Part shown: in pieces, positions 11,811-24,332 of the stretch
Layout: every line of letters begins with the position of its first letter
Position numbering within the stretch: position 1 is the stretch's first letter
NCBI GenBank assembly: GCA_014905825.1
Contig: JACGCN010000021.1
Location: 682,001 to 746,000 of the forward strand
Direction: 5' to 3'
Origin: Lyophyllum atratum
Taxonomy: Eukaryota; Basidiomycota; Agaricomycetes; Agaricales; Lyophyllaceae
Length of the DNA stretch: 64,000 bases
Position numbers and translations under genes: made by a program
The notes under the pieces: generated by a model
What the model was told of the DNA's origin: nothing
What the model saw: the letters and a program-made list of their open reading frames with translations, nothing else
Databases searched by the model: none

Positions 11811-13375
11811 TCAGTAGAAGCGACAACTGATCGGCTCTTTTCCGTCTACCAATCTCTTGTGTACGATATTACTCGTAAATGAGGACCACTGAAGAAAAGT
11901 CAATTAATCACGAATAGCCAAAAATGAAACCGCAACATACCCCATTGCCAATGAAGACGGCTGCCTTGCGGGCAATCTCCATGTCCACAGCCATATTAAC
12001 CTCCGTCTGTTCCTGATCCAATTCCAAATCCTTGCTCGTCACAATGGTATGCCATCCATCCTCCTTGAGCGTAGCCTTGAGCTGCTCAAGCCATTCGCCC
12101 TCCGCGTTCGTCAACAGGAACAAAACATCCAGTGTCTTGTGTCCTTTCTTCGACTGCTTCAGGTAATCGTGCCGTGAGTCTCTGACCTTGGCCACGATGT
12201 CATCAAATGTAGGGAGGCAGTGCTCCAGGTATTTATTGATGTTCTCGGGCGTATTGTTGCCTTCCTCACCGCCCGGCGGGGGTGGGAACGCATCAGGCAA
12301 TTCCTCCAACAAGTTCCAGCTGTAAAAGGTGGAATTCCACTTGGCGAGATGTAGACACGCCTCCTTGAAGTCTCCGCGGCGGGCATGAACCGCAAGCATG
12401 CGATCATGGGGATCGCGAGAGACTGGGTGTGTTGGGCGTGGTCCTCGGGGCAAGAAAAGGTATGCGTTTCTCTCGACAGCCGATTTCACAATGGGTGAAG
12501 GTTCAAGGAGGCGGGACGTCGGTGACTTAGAGAAGCCGGGCCACAGAGACCGAACACGGTTGCTACCCCACAGCCAAAGGTCAAATGTTTGCGGGTAGAA
12601 GTCCTTCTTATAGTGTTCCGGCTCGATTTCGATGCAGCGTTCTGGTGCGTGGAGGAGCAATTCCTTCCAGTGATCGAAAATTTCGTTACCCTCGGCCCAG
12701 CCAATGATAGGCTTGACTTCGCGTGTGTTGATGATTCGGCGTTCATGCTTTGGACAGACAACATCGAACCACTGCTCGGAGATGGAGCGAGGGGCATCAT
12801 CACCGACATCCCAGGGGCCACCCGCAGAGGGACCAGAGATGATGGCGTTCAAGGGAGTGTGGGGAGGGAATTCGTGGTTGCGGAACTTCGGCTTGGGCCA
12901 AGAATAATGGTCCTCCTTCCAAACGTATTGCTGGAAGACGTAAGCGCGGTTTGACTCGTATGCGAGGTGGGTATTCATCAATCTGGGGGACAGGTAAGTC
13001 AGTCAAGGAGTAGTGATCTGAAGGGAAAACTTAGTACATCTCGTTGAGAGCATTGTTCCATCCCAGCCTCTTCACCTGATTCGAAAACTTCACGTAGCGG
13101 CCAGTTTTACCTTCAGGAAAGGGTAGGTCGAGGTTATGCTGCGGGAGTTCGCGCTCCCACTGCTTGAGCTTTTCCAAGGTCGGGGGCTCCTCCCAGTGTG
13201 TCTTGTTGGCAGGTTTTTTGTAGCCCGCAGAGCTGGTAACGCTTGCGGGGTGGGTGAGCAGGAAAACCACGATGATAACGACGCCGAAAAGGACCCAATA
13301 ATGGCGTCGACGGCTGCCACCTAATTGACCTGACGCTCGCCAGGCCGAAGAGGGTCTATCATTCCAGCCAGGCAT
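11811..13375 (-). CDS. Type II membrane protein, O-fucosyltransferase-like
   Basis: Exons 13375-13038, 12982-11941 and 11888-11811 give 485 residues. The start could instead be the ATG at 13435, adding 20 residues. A cytoplasmic basic stretch is followed by one signal anchor (HYWVLFGVVIIVVFLL) and a lumenal domain, the layout of Golgi glycosyltransferases. The domain contains GWNNALNEILMNTHLAY and SNRAYVFQQYVW near its N-terminus, HARRGDF with an acidic neighbour in the middle, and a C-terminal GNGWSSFTSNIV after an intron. These resemble the GDP-fucose protein O-fucosyltransferase superfamily, where HxRRGD-type and SSxTSN segments bind the sugar nucleotide. Substrate and acceptor are unknown. 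The gene lies head to head with the GH16 gene across about 600 bp. Confidence 0.75.
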
Positions 13376-13435
13376 ACTGGGGGAGAGGGGTATAGTGGGG
13401 CAGACTAAGCTGTTTATAAATTTCTTGCCAAACAT

Positions 13436-14024
13436 CGCCAACAAATATCAATCATGGCTTCTCTCTCTTGGAGCCTATCCAATATTATTGAATCCTGGTG
13501 CTCGCTGTGCCTGCTCTCAGCTATATGTTTCGTTGAAGGCTTTTCCAATTGTGAAGATAATTTAGGGTAAGCCCCGACGGTCCATTCTCCTCGAGCTGCT
13601 TTCAACTCGTCGAACCGACGACGTCGACGGCGCCTTTTACCCGCGTTCGGTCCACAGAAATGCGCAGCAGCAAAATTCCCTCACGACAGCATCAGCTGAT
13701 GCATGGACTATACAATTATTACGGTAGATCCAACTGGCAACGATAAATATCTCCACTAAGGGTCTGCTATCCACTTTAGTGCTGATGAAACCACCCGTAG
13801 CCACCGAAGTCTACTTCTTTATGCTATCTACGCCATGTCAAAGAGGTTTCCACATCTCGCCTCAACGGAAATTCTGAATACGCGGTGTCTCCCCGAGGCT
13901 TCTGTTCTTACGCCATGTCTGGACCAATTTCCAATAATAGGAATCTTGGTGGTGGCATCAGCATCTCTTGTCAACGCGCAGCAACTGGCCTTTGTTTCCG
14001 ACACCCACCAGCCTAGAGTAAAAA
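13436..14024. promoter_or_regulatory. Divergent intergenic region between fucosyltransferase-like and GH16 genes
   Basis: About 590 bp separate the two divergent start codons, so it must carry both promoters. ORF 13835-14065 (+) runs into the GH16 start in another frame and is not credible. I see no strong TATA box. Confidence 0.5.
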
Positions 14025-15565
14025 ATGCGGTCCACTGCGTCCCTCCTGACCGTTCTCGCCACTAGTCTCCCGCTCTTCACTCCTGCTACAGCCACCAGCT
14101 ACAACATCGTGAAAGAATATGCAGGCTCGACGTTCTTCAACGACTGGACTTTCTATAACAATTGTAAGACCAACTCTTCGTGCCGCTTGCACCAACGCTA
14201 ACTACGGAAAACAGTCGACAACCTCACCAACGGAGATACCATGTCAGTGTCCTAATACCTTCGACTGCAGATCTTGCTTTCCATTGACAATCCTTGCCAG
14301 TTTCGTGTCTGCCTCTGTCGCGGCATCCGCTAAGCTCGCCTTCGTCGATCCCGCCACCAACCACGCCATAATCAAGGTTGACAATACGTCTATAGTTCCT
14401 TTCAATGAAAAGCGAAACACCGTTCGCATCTCTACAAACGATCGCTATGGCCTCGGAAGCGTTTGGGTAGCAGATATGCTCCATATACCTTACGGAGTGA
14501 GTAACTTCCCACAACACCTCATCTTCAACGCTAATCATCCTCTCGAATAGTGTTCAGTGTGGCCTGCATGGTAAGTCACCCGTTCACTTTACTCCATAGC
14601 CCAACTGACCTGCTTATTTCTAGGTGGTCTCAAGCCCCAGACTGGCCGATCGGAGGGTAATTGCCTATATTTTGCCTTCACTCGTACCCTCAATTGAATG
14701 TCTTTGTCCATCTAGTGAAATCGACACTTTGGAGGGTGTTAACCTCCAGACAAACAACCGAATGGGACTGCACACTGAACCCGGTTGCACCGTCGTGAAC
14801 CCATCACAGGCCTCAACTTCCACTCAACTTTCGGCCGACTGTTCTGACCTCGCCAACAACAACCAAGGCTGCATCGTGACCGACGGAAACACCGCTTCAT
14901 ACGGCCAAGGCTTCGCAGCTGCAGGCGGAGGCGTGTGGGTGACCGAATTTGCCTCTAGCGGTATCTCGTAAGTACGCCTACTTCATTGCTATTCTCCACG
15001 ACGCTGAGGCATGTCCGTTCCAAGAATCTGGTTCTACCCGCGCGCCAACGTTCCCAGCTCCATCACCTCCAACGCTACAGCCATCGACACCTCGACACTC
15101 GGAACCCCCGTAGGGAACTGGCCAACAACAGGCTGCAAGATGGAGCAGTTCTTTGAGCCCCAGAATCTCATCTTCGACATCACACTTTGCGGTGGTGAGT
15201 CTCCGCCATGCCATCTCTTCCTATCATTTCACTAAATCTACCTCTACGTGGTAGACTTTGCTGGCGCCCCTGTCATCTTCAACCAAACATGCAGTGGCGT
15301 CTGCTACAACAACTACGTTCTCGGCAACGGGTCCAACTACGCCAACGCCTACTTCGAAGTTGCGTCCGTTCGTATATACAGCAGCAACGGCACAAACAAC
15401 ATCATCAAAGGTGGCAGCAGCAGCGGTGGAAATGGTAACACTGGTAACACAAATGGCAACGGTACTACCACGCCTGGTGGAAATGGCGCTATGGCTGCCC
15501 AGCACAATCTGGTGACGCTGGCACTCTTACTCGGTGTCGGGGCCATGGCGCTTCTGTTCAGGTAA
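14025..15565 (+). CDS. GH16 endo-beta-glucanase, GPI-anchored type
   Basis: This is a beta-1,3(4)-glucan hydrolase or transglycosylase acting at the cell wall or outside the cell. Eight exons (14025-14163, 14215-14242, 14301-14496, 14551-14570, 14624-14656, 14716-14967, 15025-15194, 15255-15565) give 382 residues. The signal peptide is MRSTASLLTVLATSLPLFTPATA. The mature protein begins with YNIVKEYAGSTFFNDWTFY. The catalytic GH16 signature ExDxxE is present as GGEIDTLEGVN, assembled across an intron, with nucleophile and acid/base Glu both present. YGCSVWPAWW precedes it. The C-terminus has a Gly/Asn/Ser/Thr-rich linker and a hydrophobic tail (LVTLALLLGVGAMALLFR) fitting a GPI-anchor signal. 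Fine substrate specificity cannot be read from sequence. Confidence 0.92.
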
Positions 15566-15936
15566 TGGACTCGCCTGCTATTGGACAGATGGGATGACAT
15601 CCTTTATCATATCCGATTACCACATTTCCTATGGATTCACATTACTAGACTGTTGACGCTACCATGTACCTCCTTCGCGTCTTTTGCGGGCGAACATCCG
15701 ACGCATATCCTAAAAATTAACCAACCCTGGATCATGTTCAAAGCACATGTTTTAGAGCCTCTAGCTAATCAGTAGGTACGGTACCACTGCATGATGCCAG
15801 TTAGGTGACGCTCCCGTCCTGTGCCTACCTCCGAAGCTTCAAGGCTGATATCGAGCACCGCATTTCCGCCTCCTCGGCCAGCTCTCTCTGTCTCTAGTAA
15901 ACCACCACCGATCTTATCAAAAACCTTCTCAAGGCC
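15566..15936. other. Convergent 3' intergenic region
   Basis: This 370-bp gap lies between two converging stop codons. It holds only 3' UTR and terminator sequence by position. No ORF or repeat is worth naming. Confidence 0.5.
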
Positions 15937-17286
15937 TTATACGCTAGCCATCTGAACATCGCCATCATCAGCCGCGTCGTCTGCAGTCAACAGCGCCTCC
16001 GCTGCTTTCCGCAGATTCACAAGTTTTTGTCGCATGATCTGGATCGCCTCTGGCAGCAGGCGCTCCGGCGCGTATGGACCCTCAGATTCTATGCTGACTG
16101 AAGAGCAACGCAGATTAGCATATCGGGGAAGAAATAGGCGGGAGTAAGGCCTACAGAGGAAATGATCCCGTATGCGACTCAGCTCAACCGCATCCGAAAA
16201 TTCAGGATGGCGCAGTACCTCCCTGCTGACCGTATCCTTGCGGACGTTGTACTCATCGACGCTCACTTCCTTCGTCCGGGGGTTGACGTTGATAACGCCC
16301 GGCGCGAAGCAATTTTGGAACTTCTCCGCGAGGTGAGGAGGGATCGGCTTTTTGATGATGATATGTGGGAGGAGGCGATATGACGCAGTAGCTAGAGAAT
16401 TGACGTCAAGCACGTCAATAAGGGGCATCTTGGTTTGGACTTACCGACTGGACTGAATTTCGCATGGTCCTTCCCTACACCCTTCACTGCATGTAGTTCC
16501 ATCTCAACGGCCTGGCCAGGTCTTAGCTTCGCAAGCACGATGTTAGGATTCGTCGGCGCAGGTGGGTTGGCGGCGAAGACCTCGGCCTGTTCTCCGGCTG
16601 GTTCCCAGGTGAGATGCGACGAGAGGAGTTCGTGCCTTATGTAGAGTTCGGCAGGGTCGATGCTGCCTTTCGGTGAACCTGGATTGCGTTCGCAAAGGGC
16701 CTTGAGCTTAAAAACTACCGTGTTGCGGTCCGTCGCCTGGTTGCTCGCTGTACCGAGGTAAGTTCACGGTCCACGAAGATGTTAAAGAGCACGGACCGTC
16801 CCGCATTTCTACCAGCGCCGGATCGATATTCAACGGAATGAGTCCGATGCGATGGGCGAGCACCTCGTCCTGAATCACGCTCGTGTTATCCCATACGTAG
16901 ACGTGTTCTATGCAAACAGTCGGCACCTAATACCGGATGAGTGCTAACCCTTCGAGCTTTGTCAATGCAGCGCACCTCCGCCATAAGTATCCGACGAAAC
17001 GCATTCGCGATTGACGCATCCACCCCGATGAGATCGAACTCTATAGATCGTTGTGACAGCCGTTGCACCTTGACTTTCAGATTCTACCCTTGCAAAAAGG
17101 ATGCTCAGTCAACAAATGCACAGAACTCAGCTAATTTTCGCGACGCACCTCTTGAAACTTGGCTAAATTCCACGAATGGTCTTCGTCAGGATAATGACCT
17201 GGGTAATCTGTGCTTGATACATCGGTGATCCGCTCAGCATGCACCCCTACCAGTCTCCTCGGGTCGATTGCATTGCGAGAGGTCAT
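15937..17286 (-). CDS. RPC40: DNA-directed RNA polymerase I/III subunit AC40 (RPAC1)
   Basis: This is the shared assembly subunit of Pol I and Pol III, homologous to bacterial alpha and to Rpb3, acting in the nucleus. Exons 17286-17149, 17083-16976, 16926-16797, 16747-16445, 16391-16155 and 16097-15937 give 358 residues. The N-terminal [18 protein letters not shown] and [20 protein letters not shown], the alpha-motif [19 protein letters not shown] and the block [18 protein letters not shown] are hallmark RPAC1 segments. Length is normal for the family (about 335-360). Start ATG 17286 was chosen because it is the first ATG in frame and gives a sensible N-terminus. All five introns are 49-65 nt. 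This is an essential single-copy gene and a good phylogenetic marker. Confidence 0.95.
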
Positions 17287-17444
17287 CAAGGCTGAAACAG
17301 AGCTTGGATGTGGTCGAGCAAAAGGAAATTTTGATCAGGGTTCTCACGATAACTCATGACCACATCATGCTCACTAAAGCTAAAGAGTCGTCACCAATGA
17401 ATCTAAGTATATTGTACTGCTCCTCGTCCACCTCCGAGGTGTAT

Positions 17445-19080
17445 CTAAGCATATCCATCCTTGCCTTTAACGACTCCAAATGCAGGTCCTCCCTTGCCAA
17501 ACATCTTCCACAGATCACTAGCGAGTTCTTTTGGTTTTTCAAAAGCAGCAAAATGGCCTCCATCCTCTTGCTCAGACTCAAAGACCAGGTTTGGGGCCTT
17601 GTGCCAGCTGTAGATTGATGAGTGATATGTGAACACTCGTTCCAGAGCAAGTTGGATATTACCTTCTTGGAAGCCTAACAGCCTCTCTTGGGAAGTAGGA
17701 ATGGCCTAGGGGAATGGTAGTACATTCCATCTCCGCAAGCAGATTTGCACCTTGCGATTGAACGACTTCATAATATATACGCACGGATGCAGCCGGTCCA
17801 GCGCGTGAGAAGTAGTAAATAGATATCCAAGTGAGGTCTGAAAACCAAAGCAGGTCAGGTTTGGAAGTGTGAATGCGAAAGCAGCACAAATCCGCACATT
17901 CATCATCCTCGAAAGGCTCTGCCTCAAATACCGAGGCTGCAACCTTCTCGTATATCCACGCCAGCAGTCCCACGGGTGAATCGGTCAATCCGTAGCCAAG
18001 TGTCTGTGGGCGGGTCGATTGAATGGCAAAATAACCGCTGCCCGAGTCACGAAATTGCAAAGTACGCTTCAGACCTGCCTTCTCACGTTCTGTGTACCCC
18101 AGGAAGGGGAGGTACGAGAGAAGATGCGATATGAGAAGCAGAGGACGTTTCAGCGAAGGAGGTGAGGTACTATCATAAGATGACCCTGATGCGTCTATGT
18201 AACGAATCTGATGACGGGGAAAACTCACCATGGGAAGTTGGTATGCCACGCTTTGATGTGCTTCGGTCCATAGAGCCTGGCCATTCTACGCGTAATCTGT
18301 CAAGGCGACCGGTCAAGTTTAGAAAAATGAGATTGACAAAGTTTACAGACGAAGAAACCCCAGTCTCCTCCTTGCGTTACTGTCTGCACATTAGGACGAA
18401 CTCAATAAGATCCTGAAAGAAGCGTACCATATTCGTCGTATCCCAAGGCCAGCATAACTTTGTGCGCCACCTGTGATCACAATGCCGAGATTTAAGAGGA
18501 GACCCTTGAGTTTAGCTCAAATCCTACCTCCGCATACTGATTCAACGCGAAGCCTTTCTTTGTCGGACCAGCAGAGAAACCAAACCCCGGAAGGCTGATT
18601 GCGACAACGTGAAAACTAGGGTGGTCCGGTGATGCTTCCACGAGAAGCGGCAGAATCTTGCGAACTTCAAGGAAACTTCCCGGCCCTGCACGTACGTAAG
18701 TCAGCATCCCCGACGTCCATCAGTAAGCGACAATGACGATGAATCACCAACTCACACCCGTGTGCGAAGAGCAAAGGGATGGCCCCCCTCAACTCGCTCT
18801 TCTTGTGCACATAGTGGATATTCAGCGCCCCAAACCCGTCGACATCTATGTCCCTGGTAAACTGTGGCAGCTCAGCATTGATTTCAGCTTCGTGCTTCCT
18901 CCAATCATAGCCATTCTTCCACCGGTTGACGAGACGTTGCATATCAGGTAAGGCGGCGCCATATGCTACGCCCGCGTCTTCGAGCTCATCGGGAAGCGTG
19001 GCGAGAGCGAGTTTCTGCTGGAGCAGAGTGAGCTCCGAGTCTGGAACAGCGATGCGAAACGGAGATTCTGGAGCAAACAT
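17445..19080 (-). CDS. Epoxide hydrolase (alpha/beta hydrolase with EHN domain), copy 1
   Basis: This enzyme hydrolyses epoxides to diols. Eight exons (19080-18756, 18685-18528, 18470-18428, 18379-18351, 18296-18229, 18169-17898, 17837-17663, 17607-17445) give about 410 residues; one exon edge is uncertain by a base. An N-terminal EHN-like region ([20 protein letters not shown], then [16 protein letters not shown]) precedes the hydrolase core. The oxyanion-hole motif HGWPGSF, the nucleophile elbow GGDWG and the late catalytic His in GGHFAA are all present. The [20 protein letters not shown] segment matches the lid of microsomal-type epoxide hydrolases. A close paralogue lies at 35044-36712. 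Compared with it, this copy has GGHFAAF in place of GGHFAAH and a shorter C-terminus. Natural substrate is unknown. Confidence 0.88.
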
Positions 19081-19239
19081 GGTGGTGGTAAGTAAGCAAG
19101 TTCGACTGTCGGAGGTTTCCCATGTGTTTATTACCTCATGATCCTGTTTATGAGCGCGGACGTTGTTCGGGTATGGCCTGCGTCTCAGTGGAGTCCAAGT
19201 GGAGTAATCATCTGCATCAATGCGTCGTGATGGTTGGAT

Positions 19240-19616
19240 CTACTCGCCGACACCAGATGATGGATCCTCAACTTGGAGGTCGACCGCCGATACATTTTTG
19301 AGCAATTTCTCAGGACAAGGCACAGAAAGCACAAAAGCCTGGCAAAGAAAGGGAGCTGTCGAAGTCTGATCACGATAGAGTCGGCGTTTATGAGGTGTAC
19401 GCCATGAAAGAATTTCATCTAAAGCTGCCATAGAAGCTTACAAAGACTCAATAACCCAAGGCTCACCCATATCCATATGCCCAGTAAGACGAGCCAACCG
19501 TTGCCGCGCCTGGTCGAGTACAGGATGCTCCGATGTAAGATGGACGACTCAAGAGCAAAGGATACGATTAAGAGTAACCACGTGTGGCCTATGTAAGGTT
19601 GGCTGGGAATACACAT
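19240..19616 (-). CDS. Small hypothetical gene, structure unsure
   Basis: Two overlapping readings exist in different frames. One starts at ATG 19616 and encodes about 58 residues with two hydrophobic stretches (TWLLLIVSFAL and WLVLLGIWIWVSLGLLSL). The other starts at ATG 19431 and gives 63 polar residues ending at 19240. A spliced product would need a very short intron, so I cannot decide between one gene, two or none. No family is recognised. Confidence 0.25.
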
Positions 19617-19705
19617 CGTCAATTACGGAGAGGCGAAACTGGTATAACTCCCTGCTTGACTTGAGTCTCCTCAAGCTCCTGAAGCCTTTCCAATTAGGAA
19701 GGAAA

Positions 19706-20632
19706 TTACATGCACTTCAGAGCACATTAGTGTAGGCACGGTGGATAGCGCAAAAAAAAAACGTACTGTCATACCCTTGGCCTTAGTGTCCATGATGAGA
19801 GCGACAATAAGACCGTATAGACCCAAGACTTCGGCAAAAATGAGAATCAAAATCTGTTTTATACGACCATGTATGTGAGGAAGTGGCATACGACAGAAGC
19901 AAAAAAAGTCCGTACCATGCCAACGAAGAGCCTAGGTTGTTGTGCAGTTCCCCGGACACCAGCATCACCAACTATCCCAATTGCGAAACCAGCTGCAAGA
20001 CCTGCGAGACCGACCGACAGACCTGCGCCGAGTTGCGTGAAACCTTTCGCGAGGGACATTTGAGTCTCGACTACGCAAAATGAAAGACGTCATTGGTGAT
20101 GATGGGGAGAGGCATAGGGCCGCTACGTACGGCTACCAGAGATAAGGACCGAGACGACGAGGCCGTAGATCTGATAAGCAAGGCAAAGTTACGTCAGGAC
20201 ATCCACGGTGCAACACGCAGGGACTTACAGCAATGATACCAGCCATGATAACTGGGACGACACATTTCATCATCAAGTCGGGGCGCAAGACGGACATCGC
20301 GGCAATGCCAACGCCTGACTTTGCTGTACCATAACTGCGAAGAGGTTGTCAGCGCCAGCGGATGCGCAGTTGTGCTAATATATACCTTGCTCCAATGCCT
20401 ATTAATCACGTCCAATATCGTCAATAACCCTCTTTACGACAGTCCAACATCCCTGCAATGGCGTGTTGGGTTTGAAGAGACCAGGATGAACTCACATGTG
20501 AAGACAATGGCGCTGGTGCAACCCTAGAAATCCCGCATATTTAAATTCAAATTACGTGCCTTGACCCCATGGGGCGCTTGAACTCACCATGGCGCTGAAG
20601 AAAGGAGCATAGACGGGGCAAAGATCAGACAT
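19706..20632 (-). CDS. VMA3: V-type ATPase 16-kDa proteolipid subunit c
   Basis: This is the proton-carrying ring subunit of the vacuolar H+-ATPase. Exons 20632-20588, 20523-20496, 20398-20386 (13 nt), 20334-20229, 20170-20137, 20070-19916, 19853-19767 and probably 19714-19706 give 158 residues. It has the usual four hydrophobic helices: [12 protein letters not shown] start, [16 protein letters not shown], the loop [18 protein letters not shown], and helix 4 [20 protein letters not shown]. Helix 4 carries the proton-binding Glu. The 13-nt exon encodes IGA of the helix 1 glycine face and is needed for the frame. The last exon (TGC ATG TAA) is less certain; reading through instead adds an unlikely tail. 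Family length is about 155-165 residues, so the model fits. Confidence 0.93.
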
Positions 20633-20855
20633 AGTGTATGGTTGTTGGGAAGAAAGGACGAGTTCAGGAGGCAAGTCAAGGCTGCTGATGAGGACGTGTA
20701 CGTGACCGACTTCAACAGACAGCGCCAAGCATCATGCGGCAACGACCGCGTCGGACCTTGAAGAGGTGGCTGAAACTCCGCGAACGAAGTTCGAGTTGTG
20801 AATGTAATCCCATATCAAGTGTAGATAACGACACGGATATGTAACAGGACGCAAA

Positions 20856-21878
20856 CTAGGATAGGAGATTATGTATATGACGAAGTGGACTCAACAACCG
20901 CCCCCACAGACCAGCAAAATACTTTCGCGTATCTGCCTTCAGCGACCGGAATTCCGACGAGGTGCTCGCCAAATCCAAACCCGCGATAAGTACAGCAACT
21001 GGGAAAATAATAATAGGAAAAATCGCCAGGACGTGGCCAGAGTGCGCAGAGTATAAAAGCAGACCGATACTTCCTCCAAATGCCACAGCCCCGATGAACT
21101 GAGCCAGGACAAAGCCAACAAAGCGGGCCCGAATTCCTTCTGGATCTCTCCAGGCCTTGCCAGATGCGCATGCAGCTATGTCCGCTGCCGCAACCATGAC
21201 GATGGCAAGGTTCAATATGACCCCTGTGAACCCGAAGCCAAAACCCATCTGATAATGGATGACAATCTTAGGATCGGTCACTTCGTCGGGCACAGGAAGA
21301 ACGTCGTGCATCAGCTGTAGCCACGCGATTATCAGGCCTGTAGCAAATGTAGACTTAAAAGCCGCTGAATTAGCTTTGAATGCGCCAGACTAGATACACT
21401 AAACACGTACGAAGACGACGATCACAGAGAACTGCTGCGAAGAAGCTTGAATTCTTGTCTCGACTATATCTTTCTCCGCGAAATCTGAACCTCGGGATCG
21501 GCCTGCGTTGATATTTAGGATCAAGCGTGGTGGGAATGACAATTAAATTTGTTCACCTGGAGCGTTTCCAAATTCGATGTGATCATGATGAAGAGCACGG
21601 CGCAACGCGTCAATATTACCCAGATGTGAATGCAGAAATTTATCCATAGCAAGAGAATGGTCGTCCATTCGAGATAATTCGATAGAAGACTGCATGATAG
21701 TGCTTTCTGTTTGTATAGACGGTGGTATCTGTCCAGGAACATTCTTCGATGAAGGCTCTGCGTGATGATCCCAATCAACACCCGTTCCGAAAACAACGAA
21801 GCCAATATCGTACCAGAAGCCTGTCCATCGTGGAGGCCAGGCGAATGAATAGACGACGGAATGCGCTCTCTGTCCCAT
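20856..21878 (-). CDS. Unidentified four-span membrane protein
   Basis: Exons 21878-21557, 21502-21411 and 21353-20856 join in frame to 303 residues with 54- and 57-nt introns. The N-terminal third is soluble and includes WPPRWTGFWYDIGFVVFG and FLHSHLGNIDALRRALH. Four hydrophobic segments follow: around FSVIVVFSTFATGLIIAWLQ, GFTGVILNLAIVMVAAADIA, FVGFVLAQFIGAVAFGGSIG and IFPIIIFPVAVLIAGLDLA. I do not recognise the family. The start could lie further upstream, because the frame stays open to 22052 and other candidate exons lie at 22190-22490. Within 21557-21840 a second frame is also open and encodes a hydrophobic stretch, but it runs into a stop after splicing. Confidence 0.6.
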
Positions 21879-22636
21879 CCTTGAGACGCTGCCCTTATCT
21901 GTGATAATTTCTCCACATGGCAAAATAAAAAGGACTTCAACTCGGCGAGCTGATCGCCGAGGGACTGTGCTGTCGGAAAAAGCACTCCCGAGCCTGAAGC
22001 TGCAGGCGTCATGTGCGGTCGAGAAAGGTCGAGAATCAGAATGCCCTTTCATTAATAGGGCGTATGCGCCTTATATCAGATGTCCAGCTCGTAGAGAGTC
22101 ATGGCCTTCTCGACAATACATGCCGCGCAACGCCACTTGTTTCCTCGCAACTTAGACCTGGCACAACTATCCCCGAGAGTAGTCCTAGGTTAGTGGTGGA
22201 CGGAGCGGTTAGGTAAGAGACAGAGATAAGGCAACTGAATGAAAAGATCCCAACCTGTGTCATGAGCTGAGGTTGTCTCACCGAGGACCCCATACCCACA
22301 TGGCACTATGAGGAATACAGACGCTGTCCGAACCGGATGCTGCGGCTGATCGCCACAAGGGAAAATATCTGGGAAGAATGGATCAAAACGAAGCAAAATG
22401 AGGTTATGAGCCAGGTCGGAATAGCTGTCAAAAGCTGTCCAAAATAATCGACCCTGCTGTGCATGTAAGTGAAGAACAGCGATGCATTCCATTCCTTGCA
22501 GATACGTTTAAATACTATACTACTCCAAAATGAGGGGATTGTGGTAACGGCGAGGAACATATGTTGCTCGATCATGTCTATTGTTATTTTCAATCCGCGT
22601 TGAACACACACGATCTATTCCCAGAGAATCCCAAAT
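21879..22636 (-). other. Possible upstream exons of the four-span protein gene, or decayed sequence
   Basis: An open stretch at 22260-22490 encodes DSYSDLAHNLILLRFDPFFP and VFLIVPCGYGVLGETTSAHD. The reading looks protein-like but cannot be joined cleanly to the exon starting at or before 21878. A segment near 21900 (VLFILPCGEIITDKGSV) resembles it loosely. Either an N-terminal part with unusual splicing or a frameshifted copy would explain this. Confidence 0.3.
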
Positions 22637-24000
<1,364 letters not shown>

Positions 24001-24332
24001 GGTGGATAGCTTATTATGTACAGGTATCGAGGCAGCTATAGGGACAGTTCTAAGACTTCCGCGTAGAGCTTGACCGAATAATCTGCGAGACAGGATTTTG
24101 AAAGTATTTGAGGATGAGCAACTTGAAGAAGCAAGAGGAAGACGAGGTGATCGGGAGAGGTTTGAAATCCTCTAATGATCGATCACGTGTCCATGGTGAT
24201 GGCTCCCTTAGCGGCAGCCTGCCTCAACCTGGGGCCTGAGTCCAGTGGGTGGTGCGAAAGTTGTGCGAAAGGTTCGCGAATTAGGTCCATACATAATGTG
24301 TATAAAAAGGTAGCTAGATATATAACCGGTAA

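Noticed and set aside
12589..12954. 121-codon + ORF inside the fucosyltransferase-like gene
   Set aside because: Antisense to a well-supported exon; no signal or domain.
13835..14065. + ORF overlapping the GH16 start
   Set aside because: Different frame from the GH16 signal peptide and no splice link to it.
14978..15600. ORFs on both strands inside GH16 exons 7-8
   Set aside because: Low-complexity shadows of the Gly/Asn/Thr linker.
18297..18350. Apparent frame break after GGDWG in epoxide hydrolase copy 1
   Set aside because: The paralogue shows the same GTCTGT donor; using it keeps the frame.
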